A DNA stretch of 64,000 bases from Stenotrophomonas cyclobalanopsidis (GTDB taxonomy: Bacteria > Pseudomonadota > Gammaproteobacteria > Xanthomonadales > Xanthomonadaceae), in contig NZ_VYKI01000006.1 of assembly GCF_008710035.1 (NCBI RefSeq), forward strand, positions 98,725 through 162,724, in the 5' to 3' direction. Shown here piece after piece: positions 26,555-35,096 of this stretch. The position numbers were made by a program, and so were the translations under genes. The first letter of the stretch is position 1. Each line of letters starts with the position of its first letter. A model generated the notes under the pieces. That model was not told where the DNA came from. It was given only the letters and a program-made list of their open reading frames with translations, and did not search any database.

Positions 26555-26851
26555 TCACTCGCAGCGTGCGGCGGTGATGACGTTGTTCTTGTCCACGTAC
26601 ACGCGCAGGCGGTCCGGGCGGATGTCCTTGGTGGTGATGGTGGTTGGTCCGATTGGGTTGACCAGGCCGGCACCGCTTTCACGGGACAGGCGGCGCATGT
26701 TCTCTTCGTTGCCCGGCTGGCCGACGGCCCAGCCCAGGGTGCTGGCATCGCAGCGGCCGCTTCCCTTGACCTGCGGGCCAGGCGTGCTGACGCAGGCCGA
26801 CAGCAGCAGGGCAGTTGCAGGAAGCAGCAGAAAGAGGCGGTGGGCAGTCAT
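26555..26851 (-). CDS. lipoprotein with peptidase inhibitor I78 domain
   Basis: 98 residues. The lipobox is LLLSAC (Cys at about 20), so the mature protein is a small lipoprotein. The rest matches family I78 (elastase inhibitor type): CDASTLGWAVGQPGNEENMRRLSRESGAGLVN, then DIRPDRLRVYVDKNNVITAARC, with the paired cysteines at each end. Members are thought to inhibit serine proteases; S. maltophilia secretes several, so a self-protective role is possible but unproven. Monocistronic. The stop lies right next to the 36-bp SMAG array. Confidence 0.85.
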   Translation of the reverse strand: MTAHRLFLLLPATALLLSACVSTPGPQVKGSGRCDASTLGWAVGQPGNEENMRRLSRESGAGLVNPIGPTTITTKDIRPDRLRVYVDKNNVITAARCE

Positions 26852-27018
26852 GCGGGCGCTCCATTGCAGGGGAATGGCCGCACCATAGCACTGTCTGCCG
26901 CGGCCCCGGCAGCGATCGGATCATTGCCGCTGGCCGACCGCCGATGCATAGTGCGCGAACGTACGGCATCGCGCCGACGGGCAGGTCGGGCCATTCCGGC
27001 GCAGGTGCGGAACAGGGT

Positions 27019-27690
27019 ATGAAGGCAGGCAGTGCGCACGGACAGGGCTGGCTGACCTCGATGGCGTTGCTGCCGTTGCTGCTGGCAGCCGCGACGGTCA
27101 ACGCCGCGGCCATTGATCCGGCAGTGGCGGCCGCAACCGCCGATGGCGCCCCCGTGTTCGGTGGCTGGCGCAACCTGCAGACCGAGGCCGGCCATGAGCC
27201 GGCGCAGCGCAACCTGGCGTTCGGCATGCTGCCGCAGGACGCGACCCGCGGCGACCGCTTCGTCATCCTTGATCGCGAAGGCCACCGCGCGGTGTGCTGC
27301 CTGCAGGTGGCCAGTCCGTCGCTGGGCGTGGCCGCGCTGCGCGAGCAGTACCATCTCGCACAGGCCGGGGTGGATGACCTCGGCAACGTGCGCAGCCCGT
27401 CCCGCCCCTACGTGCCGCATGTCTACGCGATGCAGCGGGTGGATGAGCTGTCCGATTACACCTTCGCCGATGTTGCCGGTGCCTACAGCGATCTGGGCGG
27501 CCTGCTGCTGCCGGAAGCCGCCGCGCTGGACTCCGAGGCGGCCACGGTGCGCCTGGGCGAGGTGCAGTACCGGCTGCAGTTCCAGCGCCAGCCCTTTGCC
27601 GATGACGATGGTGCGCTGGACCGCTACACCCTGCAGGCCCCCGGCAATGGCGCGGCGAAGGTCGTGGAAGTGCCGTTCGGGACCTACTGA
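27019..27690 (+). CDS. exported protein of unknown function
   Basis: 223 residues. A signal peptide (about 1-30, LTSMALLPLLLAAATVNAAA) is followed by a soluble domain with no family I can name: GWRNLQTEAGHEPAQRNLAFGMLPQ, a Cys-Cys pair (AVCCLQVAS), and a C-terminal beta-rich part (LGEVQYRLQFQRQPFADDDGALDRYTLQ). Likely periplasmic. The ATG at 27019 follows CAGG; the longer upstream frame overlaps the divergent I78 gene and is rejected. Confidence 0.65.
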   Translation: MKAGSAHGQGWLTSMALLPLLLAAATVNAAAIDPAVAAATADGAPVFGGWRNLQTEAGHEPAQRNLAFGMLPQDATRGDRFVILDREGHRAVCCLQVASPSLGVAALREQYHLAQAGVDDLGNVRSPSRPYVPHVYAMQRVDELSDYTFADVAGAYSDLGGLLLPEAAALDSEAATVRLGEVQYRLQFQRQPFADDDGALDRYTLQAPGNGAAKVVEVPFGTY

Positions 27691-27703
27691 GCCGGTCGAT
27701 GCG

Positions 27704-27728
27704 GGCAGTCGAGCAAGCTCGACTCTAC
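27704..27728. repeat. single SMAG half-element
   Basis: AGTCGAGCAAGCTCGACTCTAC, a lone inverted SMAG monomer ending at 27728, two bases before an ATG that opens the frame of the next gene. Confidence 0.8.
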
Positions 27729-27762
27729 AATGTTCGCTGCACCTGATTACCGAGTTTCCTCC

Positions 27763-28539
27763 GTGTCCCTGCGTCCGCTGCTGCTGTTGTCCCTGACCAC
27801 CCTGGCTGCCTGTGCCAGCGCGCCGCCGCCGCCGGCCCATTCCGATGCGCTGTGGCGCCTGATCGAGCGTGACTGCGAAGGGGGCGATGGCCCGCGAGGT
27901 GCCTGCCTGCAGGTGCAGCCCGGCGCCGACCGCCGCGACGTGCTGGTCAAGGATTTGCATGGGGATTACCAGTTCCTGCTGATGCCGCTGGACAAGGTCA
28001 GCGGCATTGAAAGCCCCGGACTGTACCGCAAGGGCGTGCCGAACTACTTCGCCGCCGCATGGCAGGCGCGCTCGCACACCCAGCAGGCGCTTGGCCAGCC
28101 GCTTCCGCGCGACGTGGCCAGCCTGGCGTTGAACTCGCCGCATGGGCGATCGCAGCACCAGCTGCACATCCACGTGGATTGCCTGCGTGCCGACGTGGTG
28201 CAGGCGCTGGACGCGCAGCGTGCGGTGCTGGGTCCGCAGTGGGCGCCGCTGCCGGTTCCGCTGCGTGGCCACCCGTACCAGGCGCGCGTGCTGCCGGGCG
28301 CCGAGCTGACCGCCAACCCGCTGAACCTGCTGGCCTTCGACCTGAGTGGCCCGGCCGATGTCGGCAACTGGAGCCTGCTGGTGGCCGGGCACCGCGATGC
28401 GCACGGCGCCCCCGGGTTCGTGCTGCTAGCGACCCGGCTCGACACCGCCACCGGCAACGACGCCAGTGCCGAGGAGCTGCAGGACCACGCCTGCGGCGTG
28501 CTGACCGGCGCCGGGTCCGCGCTGGAGAGGGTGCGCTAG
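27763..28539 (+). CDS. cdh: CDP-diacylglycerol diphosphatase (Cdh-like lipoprotein)
   Basis: About 258 residues from the GTG at 27763 (an ATG at 27730 is in frame but directly abuts a SMAG element and lacks a Shine-Dalgarno). A lipobox LTTLAAC ends the signal. The domain has the HIT-like signature of Cdh, LNSPHGRSQHQLHIHVDC at the centre, and an N-terminal LWRLIERDCEGG and CLQV pair. Cdh hydrolyses CDP-diacylglycerol to phosphatidate and CMP at the membrane. Its stop TAG overlaps the convergent gene's stop within a CTAG. Confidence 0.85.
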   Translation: MSLRPLLLLSLTTLAACASAPPPPAHSDALWRLIERDCEGGDGPRGACLQVQPGADRRDVLVKDLHGDYQFLLMPLDKVSGIESPGLYRKGVPNYFAAAWQARSHTQQALGQPLPRDVASLALNSPHGRSQHQLHIHVDCLRADVVQALDAQRAVLGPQWAPLPVPLRGHPYQARVLPGAELTANPLNLLAFDLSGPADVGNWSLLVAGHRDAHGAPGFVLLATRLDTATGNDASAEELQDHACGVLTGAGSALERVR

Positions 28540-29147
28540 CCCTGCTCGGGGTGCTGGCGGCGCCAGGTCGGCGCCGTCAGTGCATGCAGACTGCGGTCTT
28601 CCCAGCCGTCAGGCCCCAGATGATGGTCGCGCAGCAGGCCTTCGTTCTCGAAGCCGGCAGCGCGCAGCACGTCCGCAAGCCCGGCGCTATCGTCGGGCGG
28701 AAGCATCACGTAGACGCGGTGCAGCCCGACCTGGTCGAACAGGAAGGGGCACAGCGCCTGCAGCGTGTCGGCGAAGCGCTGCGCATCGGTCCAGTCGGCC
28801 TGGCAGAAGCGCTGCAGCTCGGCACTGCGATCGCGCGCGGACTGCAGCCGCACGGTCAGCTGGTCGATCAGGGTCTGGCTGGGCTGGTCGAACACGCCCA
28901 GCAGCAGACGGTCATTGTCTTCCTGCAGACGCGAGCGCTGGATGCCGATGAACAGCTGCACCTCGGCCTCGCTACGGCAGTTCATGTTGCAGCGGCTGCG
29001 GCGCTGGCCGCACAGCGTGCGCCAGCCGGGCAGGTCGGTGCGCTGCAGCGAGCGCAGGTTGATGGAACCATGGCCCAGCAGCAGCAGGTGGCGGCGCAGT
29101 ACCGGGTGCAGGGCAGGAGGGGAAGCAAGGTTCGGTTCGATGCACAT
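28536..29147 (-). CDS. GNAT-type N-acetyltransferase-like protein
   Basis: 203 residues from the Met at 29147 (MCIEPNLASPP); an earlier Met in the frame is possible. The pattern fits a GNAT fold of the RimJ/RimL type: N-terminal LLLGHGSINLRSLQRTDLPGW, a central helical part, and LFDQVGLHRVYVMLPPDDSAGLADVLRAAGFENEGLLRDHHLGPDGWEDRSLHAL at about 135-190. The acetyl-CoA loop (Q/RxxGxG/A) is poorly preserved, so activity is uncertain. It converges with cdh and shares a CTAG at the stops. Confidence 0.6.
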   Translation of the reverse strand: MCIEPNLASPPALHPVLRRHLLLLGHGSINLRSLQRTDLPGWRTLCGQRRSRCNMNCRSEAEVQLFIGIQRSRLQEDNDRLLLGVFDQPSQTLIDQLTVRLQSARDRSAELQRFCQADWTDAQRFADTLQALCPFLFDQVGLHRVYVMLPPDDSAGLADVLRAAGFENEGLLRDHHLGPDGWEDRSLHALTAPTWRRQHPEQG

Positions 29148-29286
29148 CCGGCCACCATCACGCCTGCGCGGGGCGATGCCCATGAAATTTGTTGCAAAGT
29201 GCGGAGCCTGCTGTGCGATGGTCCGGGGCGGTTCAGGAATGAGGACCGTCGAGCCCACAATGGACTAACCATGGTCAACCGCAGCC

Positions 29287-29310
29287 GTAGAGTCGAGCTT
29301 GCTCGACTAC
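29287..29310. repeat. single SMAG element
   Basis: GTAGAGTCGAGCTTGCTCGACTAC, a monomeric palindrome with GTAG at one end and CTAC at the other, just past the 3' end of the following minus-strand gene. Confidence 0.8.
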
Positions 29311-29323
29311 CGCTCGCTCGCCG

Positions 29324-29965
29324 TCAAGGCAGCGCCTGCACGCTGTACGACTCGATGACGTAGCTGAAAGCCCGTTGCTGGCGGTCGCGCAGCAGGGCGC
29401 GCACTTCCAGGATGACGCCATGGTCGCCATCGCCGCGCGGTGGCCAGAAGGTCCGGTCGGCGAGAGTCTGGCGCTGGAAGCCGAGGGGGCCGACCACGCG
29501 GCCGAAGGGTTCGTCGCTGCTGTCCAGCACCTGGTTCATCGCCGCGCTGAGACGCCCCGGCAGGTACCAGTTGTCGGCTTCGGAGAGTACGCGGCTGCCG
29601 CAGACCAGTTGCACGCGACGGTAGCGCAGCGGCGTATCGGCGTCCGCGCCTAGCGCCTTCTGCACGTCGGCCGGTGCCGCCTTGTCCTGGCCATGCACGC
29701 GTACGGCGCGCACGCGGGCCTGTTCGGCCAGGCCGTGCTCGGCGCACCAGCTTTCCAGCGTACCGGTTGCACTGGGGCCGGCCAGCACGCGCCGGTGCAG
29801 CTGTTCGACCATGGCGGCGGGCGCGATGCGCTGCTGCCCGGGCGGCGCCTGCAGCGGCGCGGTGGCGCCGGCATCGGCGGCGGACAGGCTGGCGATCGGG
29901 GCAGCGGCCAGCAGGGATGCCGCCTGCCAGCGGCGGAGACGATCGTGGCGGTCGGACGGGCCCAT
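29324..29965 (-). CDS. exported protein with chorismate-lyase-like pattern
   Basis: 213 residues. The N-terminus (RHDRLRRWQAASLLAAAPIASLSAADA) looks like a signal peptide, so periplasmic location is likely. The core, LRYRRVQLVCGSRVLSEADNWYLPGRLSAAMNQVLDSSDEPFGRVVGPLGFQRQ, resembles the chorismate lyase/UTRA fold (a conserved Arg-containing strand, then 'xxPLG'), followed by LEVRALLRDRQQRAFSYVIESY. This is a guess from pattern. Enzyme activity is not implied, especially as chorismate lyases are cytoplasmic. Confidence 0.5.
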   Translation of the reverse strand: MGPSDRHDRLRRWQAASLLAAAPIASLSAADAGATAPLQAPPGQQRIAPAAMVEQLHRRVLAGPSATGTLESWCAEHGLAEQARVRAVRVHGQDKAAPADVQKALGADADTPLRYRRVQLVCGSRVLSEADNWYLPGRLSAAMNQVLDSSDEPFGRVVGPLGFQRQTLADRTFWPPRGDGDHGVILEVRALLRDRQQRAFSYVIESYSVQALP

Positions 29966-30152
29966 GCGGCATCACAGCGGAAACAGGCGCCCATGTTACC
30001 CGTTCAGGCGTGTCCCGGGCGTGCCGAAAGCGTCGCGACCCGTCAGGCATTCATCGCGTTGCCAAATATGAGGCATGCAGATATTTCGTTGGCCGATGGG
30101 CCGGGCGGGGCGCACGATGGGCCCCTTGTCTGGCTTTCCGGGAGTTTCCCCC

Positions 30153-31313
30153 ATGACCCTGCAGTTCATCCACGGCGGCGTCGACCGCGAGGGTGCGCCG
30201 GTGCATTTCCACGTCCGCGAAGGGCGTTTCGAGGGCTTCAACCGCGCAAGGGGTCCGGCTGAAGGTGCCGAGGTCATCGACCTGCAGGGCTTCACCCTGC
30301 TGCCGGCGCTGGTGGATGGGCATATCCATCTGGACAAGAGTTTCGTCGGCGACCGCTGGCATCCGCACCAGCCGGTGGCCAGCCTGCGCGAGCGCCTGGC
30401 GGTGGAAAAGGCCGGCGTGGCCGACGCCGCGCCGATGGTAACCCGCGCCGAGGCGCTGATCCGCCAGTGCAGCCGCTTCGGCACGGTGGCGATGCGCTGC
30501 CATGTCGATATCGATGCCAGCACAGGCCTGCGGCACCTGCAGGCCGTGCGCGAGGCTGCGCAGCGCTGCGCCGACATCATGCAGATCCAGCTGGTGGCGT
30601 TCCCGCAGGCGGGGGTGATGTCCTGCGCGGGCACGGCCGCGGTGCTGGAGCAGGCCCTGGCCGAGGGCGTGGAAGTGCTGGGTGGCATCGACCCGACCAC
30701 GCTGGATGGCGATGCCGAGGGGCAGCTGGCGCTGCTGTTCGGCCTGGCTGAGCGGTATGGCGTGCGCCTGGACATCCACTTGCACGAACCGGGCGAAACC
30801 GGCCTGGCCCAGCTGCTGCGCATCGCCGCGCGTACGCGTGCGGCCGGGCTGCAGGGCAGGGTGGCGGTCAGCCACGCCTACGCACTGGGCGAGGTGCCGC
30901 TGGCGCGCGCCCTGCAGGTAGGCGAGGCCTTGGTGGCCGCCGGCGTGTCGATCATGAGCAACGCGCCCGGGAATCATCCGTTCCCGCCGCTGCGGGCGCT
31001 GCACGATGCCGGGGTACGGGTTTTCGCAGGCAACGACAACATCCGTGACTGCTGGTGGCCCTACGGTAATGGCGATCTGCTGCAGCGGGCGATGCTGCTG
31101 GGCTACCGTTCGGGGTTCTACATGGATGCGGACCTGATGCTGGCGCTGGACATGGTGACCACGCATGCGGCGGCGGTGATCGGTTTGCCGGACTACGGAA
31201 TCGGCGAGGGGCTGCCGGCGACGTTCGTGGCGGTGCGGGCGGATCACGGTCCGGCGGCGGTGGCGGGTGTGCCGGTCGAGCGGCGCGTGGTCGTCCAGGG
31301 GCAGTGGGTGTAG
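30153..31313 (+). CDS. cytosine deaminase-like metal-dependent amidohydrolase
   Basis: 386 residues, a TIM-barrel amidohydrolase of the cytosine deaminase/TRZ type. The HxH metal pair is in LVDGHIHLDKS (about 63-73), with a Glu/His in LDIHLHEPGETGL (about 208-220), a further His in AVSHAYAL, and the catalytic Asp in FAGNDNIRDCWWPYG. It likely deaminates a pyrimidine-like or other cyclic amidine. Cytoplasmic. The ATG at 30153 starts the conserved domain; upstream in-frame codons are not conserved-looking. The stop TAG is the TAG of a GTAG-headed REP palindrome. Confidence 0.85.
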   Translation: MTLQFIHGGVDREGAPVHFHVREGRFEGFNRARGPAEGAEVIDLQGFTLLPALVDGHIHLDKSFVGDRWHPHQPVASLRERLAVEKAGVADAAPMVTRAEALIRQCSRFGTVAMRCHVDIDASTGLRHLQAVREAAQRCADIMQIQLVAFPQAGVMSCAGTAAVLEQALAEGVEVLGGIDPTTLDGDAEGQLALLFGLAERYGVRLDIHLHEPGETGLAQLLRIAARTRAAGLQGRVAVSHAYALGEVPLARALQVGEALVAAGVSIMSNAPGNHPFPPLRALHDAGVRVFAGNDNIRDCWWPYGNGDLLQRAMLLGYRSGFYMDADLMLALDMVTTHAAAVIGLPDYGIGEGLPATFVAVRADHGPAAVAGVPVERRVVVQGQWV

Positions 31314-31490
31314 TCGGCAGGGCTTGCCGCCCTGCACCCGCTTAAAGCAACGGCAACGGCCAAAGCCAGAGCGGTATTCCGTGGGATGGCGGGGCGGTGT
31401 GGGTGGGTGCCGACCGTTGGTCGGCACATCTGTCAGATAGCGAAATTTATCTGGGATCAGGGCCTGTGCCGACCAACGGTCGGCACCCAC
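31310..31490. repeat. REP palindromes and inverted partial copy of the structured element
   Basis: A GTAG-headed palindrome (GCAGGGCTTGCCGCCCTGC) overlaps the amidohydrolase stop. The minus strand of 31314-31397 matches the 3' half of the long structured element (CCGCCATCCCACGGAAT, GTTGCCGTTGC tandems, AGCGGGTGC). GTGCCGACCGTTGGTCGGCAC at about 31417-31436 and its inverted partner at 31466-31486 form a REP dimer. Confidence 0.7.
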
Positions 31491-31716
31491 ATCAGCAGCA
31501 GGATCCATCAGCAGCAGGTTCCGACAGATCGCGGAAACCTGTCGAAGGCGGGGTGGGTCCGATTGAGGGGGCGTGAGCCGCATGGATGCGGCGACCGAGC
31601 CTACATGGACGTATTTACGGCGTCCCCTTCAACCGGACCCACCCCGCCAACCCACGGAATGTACGCTTCTAAGGTTGACGTTGACGTTGAGCAGGTGCAG
31701 GGCGCAGCCCTGCCGA
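31466..31716 (+). other. long structured repeat element, copy 2
   Basis: Same organisation as 10870-11201: a REP palindrome, an arm at 31547-31573 pairing with 31621-31648, GCCGCATGGATGCGGC at the tip (the extra hairpins of copy 1 are absent), TACATGGACGTA, GTTGAC tandems and a final hairpin (GCAGGGC-GCA-GCCCTGC). Stem bases differ from copy 1 but still pair. No gene is seen in 31314-31719. Confidence 0.65.
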
Positions 31717-31719
31717 ACT

Positions 31720-32601
31720 TTACTCCGCCTCGCGCTGGACCTGCCGCCAGAGCTCGGCGGCGAGCGCGCGCACCGCATCATCCGCATCCGGCCGATGCAA
31801 CAGCCCGATCTCATAGTTCTCCACCACCGGCAGGCCACGCTCGCCATCGATCACGCGGTGCTCGCGGTTCACCGCGCGACGTGGCAGCAGGCTGATGCCG
31901 ATGCCATCGGCCACCGCCCCCTGGATGCCGCTCAGCGACGAACTGGTGAACGCGATGCGCCAGCGCAGGCCCAGTGCCTCCACCGCCTGGATCATCTCGT
32001 CGCGGTACAGGCCGCGCGGCGGGAACGTTACCAGCGGCAGCGGATCCAGCTGCAGGCTGCTGCTGCGCTGGCTGTCGATCCAGTGCATCGGCTCGCGCCG
32101 GCAGTGCACGGCCTGGCGCGTGTTGCGCCGCTGCTTGACCAGCACAAGGTCCAGCTCGCCATGGTCGAAGCCATGCGCCAGGTCGCGGCTCAGGCCGCTG
32201 CTGATCTCCAGCTTCACCTGCGGGTGGCGGCGGCTGAAGGCGGCCAGCATGCGCGTGGTCTGCGCGTTGACGAAATCCTCCGGCACGCCGATGCGCACTG
32301 CGGTCTCCACCGTGGCGCCGGCCAGGGCCTGGGCCATTTCTTCGTTCAGGTCGAGCATGCGCCGGGCGTAACCCAGCAGCGTGTGCCCGGCGTCGGTGGG
32401 GTGCACGTCGCGGTGGCCGCGTTCGAGCAGGCGGTGCCCGGCCAGCTCCTCCAGCCGCCGCACCTTCTGGCTGACCGTGGACTGGGTGGAATGCAGGCGG
32501 GTGGCGGCAGTGGTGAAACTCCCGCAGTCGGCAACCATCACCAGCGCACGCAGCAGGTCCAGTTCGAACAGCGTTCTATTCGATTTGGCACTGTCTTGCA
32601 T
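31720..32601 (-). CDS. LysR family transcriptional regulator
   Basis: 293 residues. The N-terminal winged HTH (LDLLRALVMVADCGSFTTAATRLHSTQSTVSQKVRRLEELAGHRLLER) is followed by a periplasmic-binding-protein-like effector domain (about 95-290; VRIGVPEDFVNAQTTRMLAAFSRRHPQVKLEI, and GIGISLLPRRAV). Full length and intact. It is divergent from the ankyrin-protein gene with a gap of about 93 bp, which may hold its target promoter. No clear T-N11-A site was picked out. The effector is unknown. Confidence 0.9.
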   Translation of the reverse strand: MQDSAKSNRTLFELDLLRALVMVADCGSFTTAATRLHSTQSTVSQKVRRLEELAGHRLLERGHRDVHPTDAGHTLLGYARRMLDLNEEMAQALAGATVETAVRIGVPEDFVNAQTTRMLAAFSRRHPQVKLEISSGLSRDLAHGFDHGELDLVLVKQRRNTRQAVHCRREPMHWIDSQRSSSLQLDPLPLVTFPPRGLYRDEMIQAVEALGLRWRIAFTSSSLSGIQGAVADGIGISLLPRRAVNREHRVIDGERGLPVVENYEIGLLHRPDADDAVRALAAELWRQVQREAE

Positions 32602-32694
32602 TTGAACATTTCACTTCTGGATGCACGTGGCGACTTCTACCATGCAGGGCAGGGGGCGGCAAGCACGGCGCCCCGCTGCACCGGAGAACCGCAG

Positions 32695-33393
32695 ATGCGC
32701 ATCGCTCGTCGCCCTCGTTTGCCCGGCCCGCTGGGTCGCCTGTTGCTGCTGTGCCTGTTGGCGATGGTGGTGCCGGGCTGTTCGGCCACGGCCGGTTCGG
32801 TCGATGCGCGCCTGCGCGATGCTGCCGCGCGAGGCGATGCCGCCGCCGTGCGTGCGGCAGTAGAGGACGGCGCCGATCTGGAATCGCGCGATGGGCAGGG
32901 CCGCACCGCGCTGCTGCTGGCGACCCACGGCAACCACCTCGATGCCGCACGCGAACTGATCGAGGCCGGTGCCGACGTCAACGCCAAGGATGCGATGCAG
33001 GACAGCGCTTACCTGTATGCCGGTGCGCGCGGCCTGGATGACATCCTCGCGCTGACCCTGGCCCACGGTGCCGATCTGCGCAGCACCAACCGCTACGGCG
33101 GCACCGCCCTGATTCCCGCCGCCGAGCGCGGCCATGTGGCCACCGTGCGCACGCTGCTGCGCGCGGGTGTGGCGGTGGACCATGTCAACCGCCTGCACTG
33201 GACCGCGCTGCTGGAAGCGATCCTGCTCGGCGATGGTGGCCCGCGCCATGTGCAGATCGTGCAGCTGCTGCTCGACGCCGGCGCCAATCCCGACCTGGCC
33301 GATGGCGATGGCGTGACGCCGCTGATGCACGCACGCCAGCGTGGCTACACCCCTATTGAAACCCTGCTGCGCCGCGCTGGCGCCAGCCGCTGA
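32695..33393 (+). CDS. ankyrin repeat lipoprotein
   Basis: 232 residues. A long signal with lipobox-like VVPGC (Cys near 29) suggests a lipoprotein. It then has about five ankyrin repeats (RLRDAAARGDAAAVRAAVEDGADLESRDGQGRTALLLATHGN and similar, to the end). Periplasmic ankyrin proteins bind partner proteins; in some bacteria they accompany catalase or other oxidative-stress enzymes. The ATG at 32695 has GGAG about 11 bp upstream. It precedes an exported amidohydrolase by 52 bp, probably in one operon. Confidence 0.85.
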   Translation: MRIARRPRLPGPLGRLLLLCLLAMVVPGCSATAGSVDARLRDAAARGDAAAVRAAVEDGADLESRDGQGRTALLLATHGNHLDAARELIEAGADVNAKDAMQDSAYLYAGARGLDDILALTLAHGADLRSTNRYGGTALIPAAERGHVATVRTLLRAGVAVDHVNRLHWTALLEAILLGDGGPRHVQIVQLLLDAGANPDLADGDGVTPLMHARQRGYTPIETLLRRAGASR

Positions 33394-33445
33394 TCCCCGT
33401 CCCCTTCCACCCTGCGCGTTACGCGCGCCCACCAGGATGCCGTCC

Positions 33446-34903
33446 ATGTTCCAGTCCCGTCCGTTGTCCCTTGCGATCCTCCTTGCCGTCGCACCGCTGT
33501 CGGCCTCCGCTGCCGAGCGCGCCGACCTGCTGATCCGCAACGCCACCGTGGTCGATGTCGAACATGCGCGCAGCCTTCCGGGGCAGAGCGTGGTCATCCG
33601 TGGCGATGACATCGTCGCCGTCGGCCCCGATGCGCAGCTGCGCAGCCAGTGGAGCGCGAGCCGCCAGATCGACGCCAAGGGCAAGTACCTGATCCCGGGC
33701 CTGTGGGACATGCACGTGCACTTCGGCGGCGGCCCGGCCCTCATCGAAGAGAACAAGGCGCTGCTGCCGCTGTACATCGCCCATGGCATCACCACCGTGC
33801 GCGACTGCTCGGGCGACCTGCCGGGGCAGGTGCTGCAGTGGCGTGGCGAGATCGCCAAGGGCACGCTGTTCGGGCCGCGCCTGCTCAGCTCCGGCGCCAA
33901 GATCGAAGGCATCAAGCCGGTCTGGAAGGGCACCATCGAAGTGGGCAGCGAGGCTGACGTCGACAAGGCGATCACCCGCCTGCAGCACGACAAGGTCGAT
34001 TTCGTGAAGATCACCGACAGCACGCTGAAGCCGGAACTGTTCCTGTATTCGGCCAGCGCCGCGCGCAAGGCCGGCTTCAAAGCCTCGGGCCACATCCCGA
34101 TGGCGCTGACCGTCGAACAGGCGGTCGATGCCGGCCTCGCCTCGATCGAGCATCTCGATTACGCCTTCAAGGCCGGCAGCAAGGATGAAGCGCAGATCGC
34201 CGCCGATTTCGGTGCCGGCCGCATCGACCGTGCCGAAGCCAACCGCCGCCTGGATGCCAGCTTCGACCACGATACGGCGATGCACACCTACCGCGACTTC
34301 GCCAAGCGCGGCGTGTTCGTGACCCCGACTCTCAATGGCGGCCGCATCCTCGATTTCCTCGACCAGGATGACCATGCCAACGATCCGTACCTGGCCTACA
34401 TCGGCCCGGGCCTGCGTGCGACCTACCAGTGGCGCGTGGATCGCGCGGCCAAGGCGACCCCGGCGCAGATCGAAGCGCGCCATGCGCAGTACCACCAGGT
34501 GGCCTCGGTGCTGCCGATGCTGCAGGAAGCGGGGGTGACGATCATCGCCGGAACCGATGCCGGCTTCCTCAACTCGTACAACTTCCCGGGCATCGCGTTG
34601 CACCAGGAACTGCAGCTGTTCGTGAAGGAAGGCCTGAGCGCGCCGCAGGCGCTGTCGGCGGCCACGCGTTCCGGCCCGGCATGGTTCGGCCAGATGGACC
34701 GCTACGGTGGCGTCGCCCGCGGCAAGGCGGCCGACCTGGTGCTGCTGACCGCCAACCCGCTGCAGGACATCGCCGCGACGGAAAGGATTGACAGCGTGAT
34801 CCTGCGCGGCATCGTGTATGACCGTGCGGCGCTGGACAAGATGCTGGCCGACACCAAGGCGAAGGTGGCGGCGTGGAATGCCCAGGCGGCCAAGGCGAAG
34901 TGA
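33446..34903 (+). CDS. exported amidohydrolase family protein
   Basis: 485 residues. A signal peptide (about 1-23, LSLAILLAVAPLSASAAE) is followed by an imidazolonepropionase-like amidohydrolase: LIPGLWDMHVHFGG (HxH metal pair near 93-95), DFVKITDS (the lysine position that is carboxylated in relatives), HIPMALTVEQA and IEHLDY (His ligands), and AGTDAGFLNSYNFPG (Asp). Such periplasmic members often hydrolyse dipeptides or Xaa-Pro-like amides. The ATG at 33446 has AGGA 9 bp upstream; an ATG three codons earlier is possible. Confidence 0.88.
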   Translation: MFQSRPLSLAILLAVAPLSASAAERADLLIRNATVVDVEHARSLPGQSVVIRGDDIVAVGPDAQLRSQWSASRQIDAKGKYLIPGLWDMHVHFGGGPALIEENKALLPLYIAHGITTVRDCSGDLPGQVLQWRGEIAKGTLFGPRLLSSGAKIEGIKPVWKGTIEVGSEADVDKAITRLQHDKVDFVKITDSTLKPELFLYSASAARKAGFKASGHIPMALTVEQAVDAGLASIEHLDYAFKAGSKDEAQIAADFGAGRIDRAEANRRLDASFDHDTAMHTYRDFAKRGVFVTPTLNGGRILDFLDQDDHANDPYLAYIGPGLRATYQWRVDRAAKATPAQIEARHAQYHQVASVLPMLQEAGVTIIAGTDAGFLNSYNFPGIALHQELQLFVKEGLSAPQALSAATRSGPAWFGQMDRYGGVARGKAADLVLLTANPLQDIAATERIDSVILRGIVYDRAALDKMLADTKAKVAAWNAQAAKAK

Positions 34904-35096
34904 TCGGCTGCGGGGTCAGAGCCCTTTCCAGTGGAAAGTGATCCGCCCCCCCGGCAGTACAGCCCAGGATCCGCCGTGCGGCTTGCACGCCTGTGTCCGA
35001 TGGAGGGCAGGCGGTTGCAGGTGGGCGACGCGTTCCGCTCTGGCGCCGGGCGGTCGATGCTGGCCACGATGACCGCTCTGCCACGGAGGACGCTGC

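Noticed and set aside
26290..26748. Repetitive open frame 'AEPCSAAxAFCR' and its plus-strand counterpart
   Set aside because: Produced by translating the 36-bp SMAG array; no evidence of a gene.
34904..35096. GGGGTCAGAGCCCTTTCC motif with a short inverted repeat
   Set aside because: Partial match to an intergenic motif remembered from other strains; no complete palindrome here.
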